A stretch of 64,000 nt of DNA from Cryobacterium sp. PH31-O1. GTDB lineage: Bacteria > Actinomycetota > Actinomycetes > Actinomycetales > Microbacteriaceae. Below are positions 34,176-43,878 of the stretch, one piece after another (the first letter of the stretch is position 1; the number at the start of each line of letters is the position of its first letter). Under the pieces are notes generated by a model that made no database searches, was not told the origin of the DNA, and saw nothing but the letters and a program-made list of their open reading frames with translations. The stretch lies in NCBI RefSeq assembly GCF_030063455.1, contig NZ_JASITB010000006.1, forward strand, positions 62,001 to 126,000. Direction: 5' to 3'. The position numbers and the translations under genes are program-made.

Positions 34176-34982
34176 TCACTGGCTGACGTCGGCGCCGAAG
34201 TACTTATCGGAGAGCTCGGCGAGCGTTCCGTCGACGCTGAGGGTCGCGAGCGCTTCGCTCACGGCCTCGGCCAGTGCGGTGCCGTCCTTTGCGAAGGCGA
34301 AGGCGCTCTCCGAGCGGTCCTCGGTTTCGGCGGCGATCTTCAGGTTTTTGGCGCCGGTGGACTTCTGGTAGTCGAGGAAGGTCAGTTTGTCATTGATGGT
34401 GGCATCCACCCGGCCCTGTTCGACCAGGGCGACGGATTGGGCCCAGCCCTCGACGCCTTCGACGGTCGCGCCGCTTTCGGTGGCGAGGGCGTTCCAATTG
34501 CTGGTCAGCGACTGCGCCGTGGTCAGGCCGTCGAGGCTCGCGAATGAGGTGATCGATGTGTTGTCGGCGGGAACGACGATGACACCGGTCGAGTAGGTGT
34601 ACGGCGTGGAGAATTCGTAGGCCTTGAGGCGTTCCGGAGTGATCGACACCTGGTTGGCGATGGTATCCCAGCGCCCGGCGGTGAGGCCGGCGAAGATACC
34701 GTCCCATTGGGTTTCTTCAAACTTCGCGTCGACGCCTAACTCTGCAGCAACGGCCCGTGCCACCTCAACGTCGTAGCCGGTGAGCTCACCTGAACCGTCT
34801 TGGTGGAACGAGAACGGCCGGTAGGTGCCCTCGGTACCGATAACGAGGGTGCCGGCGTCCTGCACGCTGCTAAGCGAATCGTCGGTGCCGGTCGCGGCGT
34901 CAGTGTTGTTTGCTGCGGAGCAGCCCGTCAGAGTGAGGGCAACGATCGATAGGACAGCGGCCGGAATGAATCTGAGCTTCAT
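34176..34982 (-). CDS. Polar amino-acid ABC transporter, substrate-binding lipoprotein
   Basis: A 268-residue family 3 solute-binding protein. A lipoprotein signal peptide ends in VALTLTGCSAANN with the lipidated Cys near residue 21. The mature part has GTLVIGTEGTYRPFSFHQDG, GYDVEVARAVAAELGV and GRWDTIANQVSITPERLKAY, typical of cystine- or polar amino-acid-binding proteins such as TcyK/FliY. The ligand is therefore probably cystine or a similar amino acid (inference). It is the first gene of its operon. Confidence 0.93.
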   Translation of the reverse strand: MKLRFIPAAVLSIVALTLTGCSAANNTDAATGTDDSLSSVQDAGTLVIGTEGTYRPFSFHQDGSGELTGYDVEVARAVAAELGVDAKFEETQWDGIFAGLTAGRWDTIANQVSITPERLKAYEFSTPYTYSTGVIVVPADNTSITSFASLDGLTTAQSLTSNWNALATESGATVEGVEGWAQSVALVEQGRVDATINDKLTFLDYQKSTGAKNLKIAAETEDRSESAFAFAKDGTALAEAVSEALATLSVDGTLAELSDKYFGADVSQ

Positions 34983-35072
34983 GAAAACAAACGCCTAACA
35001 AAATAGAGGGAGCGAACGCGGGATGTGCGCAACGGCCCGGAAAGGTGAGGAGGCCACGGGTAGCGGCGTCTC

Positions 35073-35100
35073 ACAGTAACAAGGCGCCACCCGCCGTGAA
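35073..35100 (-). promoter_or_regulatory. Possible promoter of the amino-acid ABC operon
   Basis: Minus-strand TTCACG (35100-35095), 16 bases, then TACTGT (35078-35073), giving a leader of roughly 85 bases before the binding-protein start. The match is moderate and no riboswitch was recognised in the leader. Confidence 0.35.
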
Positions 35101-35143
35101 TATTCCGGTTACGTTCCATGAAGCCGCGATACCGGCCGCCTCA

Positions 35144-37318
35144 TTACGAACGCAGGGCGAGGGCGAACGGTAGCACCGCTCCGGCACCGTGCTGGCGCAA
35201 TAGTCGGCTCGCCACCGTCACGGTCCACCGACTATCGGCTAAATCGTCAATGAGCAGAATCGGGCGGCCAGCGAAGGGGGCGAGGGCCGCGGCCAACTCG
35301 GGACCGACCGCAAAGCGCTCCCACACGCTCGATAACCGGTAGGCGCTGTTGCCGCCCGGCTCACCGGTGGGGCCACCGTTTGACCAGTCCAAGGTACCGA
35401 GAAGCGGCAGTCGCCCCACCGACGACAGCGACTGCGTCACCGAGTCGATCAAGAGCGGATGCCGCCGCGACGGCATCGAGATAATGGCTGCCGGTCGTTC
35501 AGTCCAGCCCCACTCGGCCAGTACGCGAACGCAGGCGGCCAGCATGGCCGGCGGCGCGGCGGTATCCGCTGCCCCGATCGCGAACATCTCACGGAGGGGA
35601 CCGCCCCAGCCGAGGTCGGTGAGACGGGCGAGCGCACGGCCGGGTTCGGCGCGTTCGGTCAGGGGAATCTTGCCGGAGGCTGCGACGCCAAGGCTGCTCA
35701 TGCCGGTGGGCCACTGGGCGCGCACGCCGATAGCAACGCCGACCCGGTCGAGCGATTGCGCGGCGGTCGTGGCCGCGTCCTCGGCAACATCGACCGGATA
35801 CCAGAAGCCCTGACAGTTATCGCAGCGGCCACAGGCCTCGGCGGTGTCGTCGTCGAGGGCGCGCTGCAGAAATTCCATGCGGCAATCGGTCGTGCTTTGA
35901 AACTCCAACATCGCCCGCTGCTCGCCGAGCCGGGCCTCTTTGATGCGATCATAGCGCTCAGCGTCGTACACCCAGGGCTGCCCGGTGGACTGCCAGCCGC
36001 CTTTGACCCGGTGAACCGCGCCGTCAACATCGAGCACCTTGAGCAGGAGTTCCAGGGGAGTGCGTTTGAGATCGACCCGAGCCTCCAGAGCGGGAGTTGA
36101 CAGGGGTCCGCCCGCCGCTTCGAGTGCGCCGATCACGGCGAGAGCCTTGGTCTGACTTGGCATCGACGCAGTTGAAAAGTAGTGCCAGATTGCCTCGTCT
36201 TCGGCGCCGGGTAAGAGAAGAACGTCAGCCGACGCGGTGGCGCGGCCGGCACGACCGACCTGCTGGTAGTACGCCACAGGGGAGGAGGGCGCACCCAGAT
36301 GCAGCACGAAGCCGAGGTCGGGTTTGTCGAACCCCATGCCGAGGGCGCTCGTGGCGATCAACGCCTTGACCTGGTTGCTTTTGAGCAATCCCTCGGATTC
36401 TTCCCGTTCGGCCGTATCGGTTTGCCCGGTGTAAGCGCGCACAGCATGGCCAGCTTCCTGCAATAACCGGGCGGTGTCTTCGGCGGTGGCCACGGTGAGG
36501 GTATAGATGATTCCACTGCCCGGTAACTCAGCCAGGTGGCTGAGTAGCCAGGCCAGGCGGGCACGCGAATCGGGCAGACGCAGCACGCCCATCCGAAGCG
36601 AGGAGCGGGCGAGCGGTCCGCGAATGGTGACGACCTGAGCACCGCCTGCATCAGCTTCGTCGGCACCCGCGCCGTAATGACCAGTCGCGCCGTGAAGACC
36701 CGTCGCGACCATGCCGACCTGCTCCGCGACATCCTGCACGACCCGGCTGTTGGCGGTCGCCGTCGTGGCGAGTACGGGCACGCCCGCCGGCATCTGCGCG
36801 ATCAGATCGCGCAGGCGGCGGTAGTCCGGGCGAAAATCGTGGCCCCAGTCGGAGATGCAGTGCGCTTCATCGACCACGAGCAGGCCCACCCGAGCGATCA
36901 GGGCGGGCAGCTGCTCATCGCGAAAAGACGGGTTGTTGAGGCGTTCCGGTGACACGAGCAGCACATCGACCTCATCCGCGTCGAGTTGACGAAGTACGTC
37001 GGCCCACTCGTGCGCGTTGGCGGAGTTAATCGACACAGCGCGAACGCCGGCCCTGGCCGCTGCGGCTACCTGGTCCCGCATTAGGGCCAGGAGCGGCGAT
37101 ACCAGAATGGTCGGGCCGGCACCCTGGCGTCGCAGCAGCAGGGTGGCCACAAAATACACGGCCGATTTGCCCCATCCGGTGCGCTGCACGACGAGCGCGC
37201 GCCGACGGTAATCGACGAGAGTTTCGATGGCCTCGTACTGTCCGGTGTGAAAGTCGGCATCGTCTCGCCCCACCAGGGTGCGCAGAATGGCCAAAGCGGA
37301 TGCGCGGGTGTCGGTCAT
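35144..37318 (-). CDS. recQ: RecQ-family ATP-dependent DNA helicase with phosphoribosyltransferase-like tail
   Basis: A 724-residue superfamily 2 helicase that unwinds DNA in recombination and fork repair. Motif I is TGWGKSAVYF, motif II DEAHCISDWGHDFRPDYRRL (both strongly RecQ-type), motif III ATTATAN, motif V ATSALGMGFDKPDLGFVLHL and motif VI QQVGRAGRA. The RecQ zinc site follows (CRMEF...CGRCDNCQGFW). No HRDC domain is seen; instead the C-terminus (about residues 640-724) ends in RPILLIDDLADSRWTVTVAS, resembling the PRPP-binding loop of phosphoribosyltransferases. Confidence 0.93.
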   Translation of the reverse strand: MTDTRASALAILRTLVGRDDADFHTGQYEAIETLVDYRRRALVVQRTGWGKSAVYFVATLLLRRQGAGPTILVSPLLALMRDQVAAAARAGVRAVSINSANAHEWADVLRQLDADEVDVLLVSPERLNNPSFRDEQLPALIARVGLLVVDEAHCISDWGHDFRPDYRRLRDLIAQMPAGVPVLATTATANSRVVQDVAEQVGMVATGLHGATGHYGAGADEADAGGAQVVTIRGPLARSSLRMGVLRLPDSRARLAWLLSHLAELPGSGIIYTLTVATAEDTARLLQEAGHAVRAYTGQTDTAEREESEGLLKSNQVKALIATSALGMGFDKPDLGFVLHLGAPSSPVAYYQQVGRAGRATASADVLLLPGAEDEAIWHYFSTASMPSQTKALAVIGALEAAGGPLSTPALEARVDLKRTPLELLLKVLDVDGAVHRVKGGWQSTGQPWVYDAERYDRIKEARLGEQRAMLEFQSTTDCRMEFLQRALDDDTAEACGRCDNCQGFWYPVDVAEDAATTAAQSLDRVGVAIGVRAQWPTGMSSLGVAASGKIPLTERAEPGRALARLTDLGWGGPLREMFAIGAADTAAPPAMLAACVRVLAEWGWTERPAAIISMPSRRHPLLIDSVTQSLSSVGRLPLLGTLDWSNGGPTGEPGGNSAYRLSSVWERFAVGPELAAALAPFAGRPILLIDDLADSRWTVTVASRLLRQHGAGAVLPFALALRS

Positions 37319-37465
37319 CCTTCAAGGGTGCCAGATGCCGCCGACATTCCTGCGCCCCGAAAATCCATTCCGCTCGGCCGACTTTGCGCGTACTGTTGCG
37401 CGCATCGCGATACCGTGACCGGCTCGCCGTACCTGCCAGCGCGAGGGCGACCAGAGGAGTGCGCC

Positions 37466-38224
37466 ATGCGGGCAACCAGCGACCGAGACAGTGCTGCCGC
37501 GCCGGCGACGCCCTCAGGGACCGCCGATCGGGCAACACTGCGAGCCGGGGGAGTGGCGGTCATCATTGCCGGGCTCGGAGGCATCTTGTCGGTGACGCTC
37601 GAACTCCTGCCACCGGCTCTGGGCTTTGACGACACCGATAACCCCGTAGTGAGCCTCGATTATCTGCGCCAATATCCGCAGATTTACCCCGTGGTCGGGG
37701 TCACGGTATTCGTCATGGCTATCGCTGACATCGTGGCGAGTTTCGCCGTCTCAGACGCGCTGGCACCACGCACGAGCAGCATTACTCGCCGAAGCCTGAG
37801 CGCGCTCGGACTCTTGACGGCTGCATTCCTGTTCATGCACGGGGTCCTGCGCGAGTCGGTGGGGCCGTTGCTCTACGTCGACGCAATGAACAGTGGATGG
37901 GGCGAGTCCGCCTACCTGACCATTTTAATGTTGGGAACCCATGGGTTCGCTCAGGCGAGCCTCCTTGCGCTGGGTTTCTGGGCGGTGGGGATCAGCGTCG
38001 CCGGGGCACGCTCCCACGCCCTTCCGATCTGGTTGTGCGTCTTGGGGGTCATCTCCGGGCTCCGGCTGGTGATTCTCATCGCTGGTCCCTTCCTGACGGC
38101 AGCCAATGTCGACCTGCCCGGGTTCTTCTGGTTTGGCTCGGTGGCGCTGATCCCACTAGGAATGCTGTGGTGGCTTGCGCTCGGAGTCGTGCTGCTGGTC
38201 AAATCCCGCTCCCGCCGCGCGTAA
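37466..38224 (+). CDS. Hypothetical seven-helix membrane protein
   Basis: A 252-residue membrane protein of unknown function with about seven hydrophobic segments, for example GVAVIIAGLGGILSVTLELL and LWWLALGVVLLVKSRSRR at the end. The first 25 residues are polar and cytoplasmic. The topology and length recall DUF4386-like proteins, but I cannot confirm that. ATG at 37466 is preceded by AGAGGAG; the open frame to 37247 runs over the recQ start and is not coding. Confidence 0.75.
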   Translation: MRATSDRDSAAAPATPSGTADRATLRAGGVAVIIAGLGGILSVTLELLPPALGFDDTDNPVVSLDYLRQYPQIYPVVGVTVFVMAIADIVASFAVSDALAPRTSSITRRSLSALGLLTAAFLFMHGVLRESVGPLLYVDAMNSGWGESAYLTILMLGTHGFAQASLLALGFWAVGISVAGARSHALPIWLCVLGVISGLRLVILIAGPFLTAANVDLPGFFWFGSVALIPLGMLWWLALGVVLLVKSRSRRA

Positions 38225-38345
38225 TTCTCACCCACATGGAGCAGGCGGCTCAACCAACGCCACTCGGCCGCCTCGAAACGGTTGCGCCGTGCGTGTCGCG
38301 GGGCATGCGTCGCCGGCGAGGGAGATCGCTCAGTAGGCTCGGTGG

Positions 38346-39095
38346 GTGAATGTGATTCAGGAGATCGAAACGCGACTGCCGGAACAGGCCGTCGTCGGTT
38401 TTCGCCGACTCATCGGGCAGGCCCGAGTGAACGATTCGATCTTGCTGCAGGAGCGCGCAATGGCGCGCATGGTTGCTCCGGCACAGTGGATACTGACCAG
38501 GGTCGGGGCCGACGGCATCCGCTTGACCAAGGCCGGGCACCTGCCGCCGGCGGTCGTTCTTGAAGCCTCCGCCGAGCTCGACTGGGGCTGGCCGATCAGC
38601 GTCAACCGCGAAGTACACCTGCGGCCGTTGCAGGAACTGCGCGGGCACCTGCGCGACGTGGGATTGCTGCGGGTCAGCAAGGGGATGCTCGTGCTCACCA
38701 AAAAGGGCGCCGCCCTGTGCGGGTCGCCCCGCGAGCTCTGGTGGCATCTTGCCCGCACCATTCACCACAGTCGTACGCCCGCCGTGAGCGATGCCACCCG
38801 CCTGTTGCTGTTGTTCGTCGCGACCCGTGGCCTGGCCCGCCGCGAAGACTATCTCACGACCCTGTCGCGCGCGCTGGGGTCGCTCGGCTGGGTGCAGTCA
38901 GACGGCCAGGAAACCACAACGGAGTCGGTCTGGCACCTCGTCGATACCAAGTGGCGCTTGATCGACCGGCTCGGTGCGTTCGAACAGACCGAGGCCTTAC
39001 ACGGCGACCGCGGCACGGTGACCGTCGGTGGTGCCGCCTTCGCGCGCGCCGCGTTGCAGTCCGACGCACCAGCCGACCCGCCAGCCGATTCGTAG
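38346..39095 (+). CDS. Hypothetical protein, 249 aa
   Basis: A 249-residue soluble protein of unknown function. The middle (PLQELRGHLRDVGLLRVSKG then LVLTKKGAALCG) looks like a winged-helix fold, with a helical second half (SDATRLLLLFVATRGLARRE, RALGSLGWVQ). It could be a nucleic-acid-associated regulator, but no family is recognised. The start is GTG at 38346 without a strong ribosome binding site. Confidence 0.7.
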   Translation: MNVIQEIETRLPEQAVVGFRRLIGQARVNDSILLQERAMARMVAPAQWILTRVGADGIRLTKAGHLPPAVVLEASAELDWGWPISVNREVHLRPLQELRGHLRDVGLLRVSKGMLVLTKKGAALCGSPRELWWHLARTIHHSRTPAVSDATRLLLLFVATRGLARREDYLTTLSRALGSLGWVQSDGQETTTESVWHLVDTKWRLIDRLGAFEQTEALHGDRGTVTVGGAAFARAALQSDAPADPPADS

Positions 39096-39144
39096 CACGC
39101 GGCCCGCGGCATCCGCTGCCCCGTGCGGGTGGTTGGATGGATGA

Positions 39145-40419
39145 ATGGATGCCTACACCGCTGATTTCTCCGCCTTTCTGCAAGCGTCACCGTCGTCATA
39201 CCACGCCGCCGCCGAGGTGGCCCGGCGCCTGGATGTGGCCGGTTTTACCCGGCTCGACGAGTCGGAGAGCTGGACGACCGACGAGGCCAGCAACCACTAC
39301 GTCGTGCGCGACGGCGCCGTCATCGCCTGGTCGCAGACGGTCGGCGCCGGTCCCGTTACCCCGTTTCGCATCCTCGGCGCCCACACCGACTCTCCGGGTT
39401 TCAAACTCAAGCCCAAGCCCACGATCGGCGCACACGGCTGGCTGCAGGCCGGCGTCGAGGTGTACGGCGGTCCGCTGCTGAACTCCTGGCTGGACCGCGA
39501 GCTCGAACTTGCCGGCCGCCTGGTCACCCGAGACGGCACCGAGCATCTCGTGCGCACCGGAGCGTTCCTGCGCATGCCCCAGCTCGCCGTTCACCTCGAT
39601 CGCGAGGTGAACAACGGCCTGACCCTCGACAGGCAACGTCACCTCACTCCCGTTTTCGGCGTCGGCGACGCATCAGAGGCCGACCTCGTGGCCCACCTCG
39701 CCGACCTGGCCGGATTGCGGGCAGCGGAGATCGCCGGTTATGACATCCTCACCGCGGACACCCAGTTGCCCGCCACCTTCGGTCTCGGGCAGCAGTTGTT
39801 CGCAGCCGGCCGCCTCGACAATCTCTCCTCGGTTTATGCGGGTTTGCAGGCTCTCATCGCGACCAGCAACCAGGCAACCGACGGCCCGATCAGCGTGCTC
39901 GCCGCGTTCGACCACGAAGAACTCGGCTCGCAGTCCCGCTCGGGCGCGAGTGGCCCGCTACTCGACGATATTCTCACCCGCATTGGCCACGGCCTCGGCG
40001 CGACCGGGTCAGAGCGGCTGCAGGCTTACGCCGAATCCTGGTGTCTGTCCGCCGACGCCGGTCATGCCGTGCACCCGAACTATCCCGAACGGCACGATCC
40101 GACGAACCGGCCCATTCTCGGTGGCGGCCCGTTGCTCAAGATCAACGCCAACCAGCGCTACGCGACGGATGCCCATGGCGCCGCCCTCTGGGCTCGCACC
40201 TGCGCCCAGGCGAACGTCGACTACCAGGAATTCGTTTCGAACAACACGGTTCCCTGCGGTTCGACCATCGGACCGCTGACCGCGACTCGGCTCGGCATTC
40301 GCGTCGTCGACGTGGGTGTGCCCCTGCTGTCGATGCATTCGGCCCGCGAACTCTGCCACGTCAACGATCCGCAGGCGCTCAGCGCGGCCGCAAGCGCCTT
40401 CTTCGCACCGGAGCTGTGA
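39145..40419 (+). CDS. M18-family metallo-aminopeptidase
   Basis: A 424-residue M18 aminopeptidase (aspartyl aminopeptidase type) that trims N-terminal residues from peptides using two zinc ions. Zinc ligands and catalytic residues are in GAHTDSPGFKLKPKP, GRLDNLSSVYAGLQAL, FDHEELGSQSRSGASGPLLD, SADAGHAVHPNYPERHDP and, at the end, LLSMHSARELCHVND. The ATG at 39145 is one of several in the stuttered GGATGGATGAATGGATG, so the exact start could vary by a few codons. Confidence 0.95.
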   Translation: MDAYTADFSAFLQASPSSYHAAAEVARRLDVAGFTRLDESESWTTDEASNHYVVRDGAVIAWSQTVGAGPVTPFRILGAHTDSPGFKLKPKPTIGAHGWLQAGVEVYGGPLLNSWLDRELELAGRLVTRDGTEHLVRTGAFLRMPQLAVHLDREVNNGLTLDRQRHLTPVFGVGDASEADLVAHLADLAGLRAAEIAGYDILTADTQLPATFGLGQQLFAAGRLDNLSSVYAGLQALIATSNQATDGPISVLAAFDHEELGSQSRSGASGPLLDDILTRIGHGLGATGSERLQAYAESWCLSADAGHAVHPNYPERHDPTNRPILGGGPLLKINANQRYATDAHGAALWARTCAQANVDYQEFVSNNTVPCGSTIGPLTATRLGIRVVDVGVPLLSMHSARELCHVNDPQALSAAASAFFAPEL

Positions 40420-40456
40420 CGGTGCGCCTGAGCCACGGCCCGATCTGACCGAGAAA

Positions 40457-41371
40457 CTAGGTCTCCGAAGTCAATTCTTCGGTGCGGGCGAGACGCGTGA
40501 GCCGCGCGCGGGCGGCATCCTCTGACGTCGACGACGGGCCGAGCAAGACGCGCACAAGACCGAGAACGAGCCGGGTACCCCAGATAGCGGGCAGACGGGA
40601 TCGTTTAAGGCCGAGCATGTCGCGGTATTCGCGAGGAATTGATGCCACGGCGCCAGCGAACATGATGCGATAAAACGGCAGCATGCCCCGGCTGAGCGGC
40701 GGATTTCGGATGAAGCTCACCGCTTCGGCCACACGGGAATCACTTTTCAGCGTTCCGGCGCGTCGAAAAGCCTCGAGTTGAGCGGCGAGCTCAGCGGCGG
40801 AATGCGGGGCATCCTGCACGCCGATGAGTTCTCCGGCTGTCGCCCATTCGCTGACGTAGCGGTCGGCGCCGCCGGGAATGGCGTCGCCCCACAGCAGGTG
40901 GGATTGCAGGAACGCGTCGGTGAAGACGACGTGCACCCAGGACAACAGCTCGGGATCCCCCGCGGCGTAGGCGCGGTCTTCGCCGCGCGAATCGAGGTAG
41001 GTTCCGGCGACGCGTTCGTGAAAGTGGGCGACGCGGCCCGATTCGCGCTCGGCCACGACCGTGTCGGCGAAGGTCACCGTGATCAGCCACTGAATCGTTC
41101 CCGACAGACGGCCGAGCGGGTCTTGGTGATAGCGGGACCAATCGTGCACACCGGCCATAGCGCCCGGGTGCAGGGTCTGCATGAGCAGGGCGCGAATGCC
41201 TGCGACCATGGTCGCCATACCGCCGTGCACCGCCCAGGCCGCACTTCCGGGACCGAAGAATCCGGCATTGTCGCCGGTCTCGATCTGGTCGACCCAGCCG
41301 GGCCGCCCATCGCTGTTCCCCGAGAGCGTCACCAGAAGGTGCGAGCGCCAGCTATCCGTGAATCTGGTCAT
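40457..41371 (-). CDS. Oxygenase MpaB-family (DUF2236) protein
   Basis: A 304-residue protein of the MpaB/rubber oxygenase-like DUF2236 family, haem-containing enzymes found widely in actinobacteria. Typical features are the N-terminal GPGSAAWAVHGGMATMVAGI, then LMQTLHPGAMAGVHDWSRY, RVAGTYLDSRGEDRAYAAGD and LSWVHVVFTDAFLQSHLLWG, whose His residues include the likely haem ligands. The substrate is unknown. It faces the M18 aminopeptidase convergently. Confidence 0.88.
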   Translation of the reverse strand: MTRFTDSWRSHLLVTLSGNSDGRPGWVDQIETGDNAGFFGPGSAAWAVHGGMATMVAGIRALLMQTLHPGAMAGVHDWSRYHQDPLGRLSGTIQWLITVTFADTVVAERESGRVAHFHERVAGTYLDSRGEDRAYAAGDPELLSWVHVVFTDAFLQSHLLWGDAIPGGADRYVSEWATAGELIGVQDAPHSAAELAAQLEAFRRAGTLKSDSRVAEAVSFIRNPPLSRGMLPFYRIMFAGAVASIPREYRDMLGLKRSRLPAIWGTRLVLGLVRVLLGPSSTSEDAARARLTRLARTEELTSET

Positions 41372-41565
41372 TCAAGATGGTAGCTCCGCCTCGCTGGACG
41401 CCCGCCGCGAACGAAGGCAACGTGAGCGGTTGAGGTTCGAAGTTCTGGCCGGGCGCAGGTAAGGATCTACACAGGATCTGGCTTTACCCACAAGCCCCCG
41501 AACGGGTGATCGCGACGAGACGAGTTTGCAGATAACTTCGCAGAACAAGATTGTGGAGTGTGACC

Positions 41566-42804
41566 ATGCCCGAACGTGGATACGCCGTTATTAGTTTGAA
41601 AACCACCGGACTGTTTCCGTATCAGCGGGATCGGGTCGTCGAGGTAGCCGTGGTGCACCTCGACGAGGGTGGTCACATTTCTGCGCGCTGGCAGACCGTC
41701 ATCAACCCCGGCAGCAACGCCGGTGACGTGGCGAACCATGACATCAGCACGGCGGAGCTGCTGCGAGCGCCGACCTTCGAGCAGATCGCACCACGACTGG
41801 TCCAGCTGCTGCGCGGCCGAGTGTTGGTGACCCACAACGCCCAGTTCGTCACCGGATTTCTGATGCGGGAATTCGAGCTGATTGGCTATGCCCCCGGGCG
41901 CGGGCTCGAGGCGGTCTGCACCATGCATTTAGCCCGCAACTACCTGCCGGGAGCCGGCCGGCTGCTCATCGATTGCTGTGCCGCCTACGACATCGAGATC
42001 GACCCAGGTCCCGGCGCGCTGGTGCAGGCCGTGGCGTGTTCCAGCCTGTTGGCGGCCTACTTGCACGGCGCACCCAGCGCGACACCGTGGATCAACGCCC
42101 TGGATAGAGCCGAGCAGTGCGACTGGCCGACGATCGCGGGTTCCAGTGCCGCGCAGTGGGTGCAGCGCGACCCGTCGATGACGATCGATGACGTGCCGAC
42201 GCCGAGTTTTCTGGCCAGGGCGGCCGTGAAGCTCCCCGACTACACCGGCCCGGAGCAAAACCTCGACTATCTCGCCCTGCTCGATCTGTGCCTGCTCCAT
42301 CGCGTGCTCTCGCCTCGCCAAACGCGTGAACTTTACGTTCTGGCCGAACTGAGTGGGATCACAGCGGCTGATCGTGCCGCCCTGCATCTTCGGTACTTTA
42401 ACGACCTCGTGCGTGTGGCCTGGTGCGACGGCGCCCTCAGCGTCGAAGATTCAGCAGACCTGATCGCGGTCGCCCGCATGCTCGACGTCGCTCCCGAGGC
42501 CACCGCCGCCGCGCTGGCCGCACCCACATCGCGCGCTCGCCCGCCGATGGCCTCGATCGGCACGGTGCTGCTGGAACAGGGCGACATCGTGGTGCTGACC
42601 GGTGAAATGGCCCGCGCCCGCTCCGACTGGGGCCGGGAACTCGTCGCGCGCGGCCTCTCCCTCGGCACAGCGGTCACCCTGCGCACCCGGCTGCTCGTTG
42701 CCGCCGACCCGGAGTCGATGACCGGCAAAACCGGCAAAGCCCGCGACTACGGCATTCCCATCGTCTCCGAATTCGGCCTGCGGTCTCTCATCGGAGTGCG
42801 CTGA
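41566..42804 (+). CDS. DnaQ-fold (DEDDh exonuclease-like) protein with BRCT-like end, catalytic residues lost
   Basis: A 412-residue protein with the layout of actinobacterial DnaQ-like exonuclease-BRCT proteins: exonuclease fold (1-165), a helical middle and a C-terminal BRCT-like domain (about 340-410; VVLTGEMARARSDWGRELVA, TGKTGKARDYGIPIVSE). Compared with DNA polymerase III epsilon, Exo I DxE reads SLK (ISLKTTG), Exo II HNAxFD reads HNAQFV, and Exo III HGALLDA reads PGALVQA, so all five catalytic residues are replaced. It is probably a DNA-binding or scaffold pseudoenzyme. ATG at 41566 follows TGGAGTG. Confidence 0.82.
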   Translation: MPERGYAVISLKTTGLFPYQRDRVVEVAVVHLDEGGHISARWQTVINPGSNAGDVANHDISTAELLRAPTFEQIAPRLVQLLRGRVLVTHNAQFVTGFLMREFELIGYAPGRGLEAVCTMHLARNYLPGAGRLLIDCCAAYDIEIDPGPGALVQAVACSSLLAAYLHGAPSATPWINALDRAEQCDWPTIAGSSAAQWVQRDPSMTIDDVPTPSFLARAAVKLPDYTGPEQNLDYLALLDLCLLHRVLSPRQTRELYVLAELSGITAADRAALHLRYFNDLVRVAWCDGALSVEDSADLIAVARMLDVAPEATAAALAAPTSRARPPMASIGTVLLEQGDIVVLTGEMARARSDWGRELVARGLSLGTAVTLRTRLLVAADPESMTGKTGKARDYGIPIVSEFGLRSLIGVR

Positions 42805-42805
42805 C

Positions 42806-43600
42806 CTAGATCAGGCCACGCAGATACTCCTCGACGGTCACTCCGCTGACCGCGGCCCGCTGAACCACACGCCGGTGCTCCGCGGTGCTCAGCGACAGGG
42901 TCACCCGGTGCAGCTCCCCGTTGCTGCGCATCGCGTCGGGGCCGTGCGGGTCGGTCAGGTCGCGGTAGTCCTCGCCGACCTCCTGGTTGAGGTCGTCGAG
43001 GTCGTCAAAGGAGAATAGCTCGTCGTGCGCGTAGGCACCGGCCCGTTCGGTGACCCGCTCCGTCGTCAAGGTCGGAGCACTGCTGCCAGCGGATGCTGCT
43101 GCCCGCGGCGGAACCTTCGGTTCAGTTCCCGCCTGGACGCCGCGAAAACCCGGTCCGGCCGGCGCGGACCGCCCACGCTGAAAAGCTTCGGCCGCACCGC
43201 GCGCACGCACATCGGCGGCCTCGTTGAGCGGATGCCCCACGTGACCCTTCACCCATTCGAATCGGTACCGGCGCCCGGCGATGGCCTCGTCGATTTCCTG
43301 GAGCAAGTCCAAATTCATGACGGGCTTGCCGTCGCCCTTCCGCCAGCCCTTGGCCTTCCAGCCCTTCATCCACTTGGTCACAGAATTGATCACGTACTGG
43401 CTGTCGCACAGCACGAGCAGGTCGTCGTCCAGGTGCGCGGTGGCCCGAAACAGTTCGAGAACGGCCTTCAACTCACCCTGGTTGTTGGTCGCGTGCTTCC
43501 AGCCGCCGGCCGCCCAACAGGAGTCGTCGACGTACCAGGCCCAGCCGGCCGGTCCGGGGTTTCCGAGGGCAGAACCGTCGGCGGCGGCGGTGATCGTCAT
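42806..43600 (-). CDS. rnhA: Ribonuclease HI with C-terminal extension
   Basis: A 264-residue ribonuclease HI, which cuts RNA in RNA-DNA hybrids. The catalytic residues are visible: Asp in [13 protein letters not shown], Glu in [12 protein letters not shown], Asp in [10 protein letters not shown], His in [10 protein letters not shown] and Asp in AADVRARG. After about residue 150 there is an acidic linker ([20 protein letters not shown]) and a final segment [20 protein letters not shown] ending [11 protein letters not shown] that looks like a ribbon-helix-helix unit. ATG at 43600 gives the normal RNase H start; the frame to 43687 is not needed. Convergent with the DnaQ-like gene (1 base between). 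Confidence 0.92.
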   Translation of the reverse strand: MTITAAADGSALGNPGPAGWAWYVDDSCWAAGGWKHATNNQGELKAVLELFRATAHLDDDLLVLCDSQYVINSVTKWMKGWKAKGWRKGDGKPVMNLDLLQEIDEAIAGRRYRFEWVKGHVGHPLNEAADVRARGAAEAFQRGRSAPAGPGFRGVQAGTEPKVPPRAAASAGSSAPTLTTERVTERAGAYAHDELFSFDDLDDLNQEVGEDYRDLTDPHGPDAMRSNGELHRVTLSLSTAEHRRVVQRAAVSGVTVEEYLRGLI

Positions 43601-43878
43601 GTGCAGGCCTTTCCAACAGCGTCCCGTTCGGGCGCAGGTTGTTCCAGTCTGCCACTTCGGGCGTCCGCTGCAGGTATCACCGGGCAAAGGCTTGTCGTGC
43701 CGATCGTGTCACGATCGGAGCCGTGGGCACCTTCGGCCGAACCCGCCGCGCAGGCATCGTTTTACGCATTCCTCGCAAAAATGTTACAGCCCGAGAAAAT
43801 GCTGAGGTTTACCCGGTTTTGTTCGGGGTGTGGCGGTTACACTGCTGCACGACCGTCTTGATTCGAGGGAGATTACGC

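Noticed and set aside
34983..35110. Riboswitch (SAM or other) in the leader of the amino-acid ABC operon
   Set aside because: No known aptamer core could be matched by eye; only a plausible promoter was kept.
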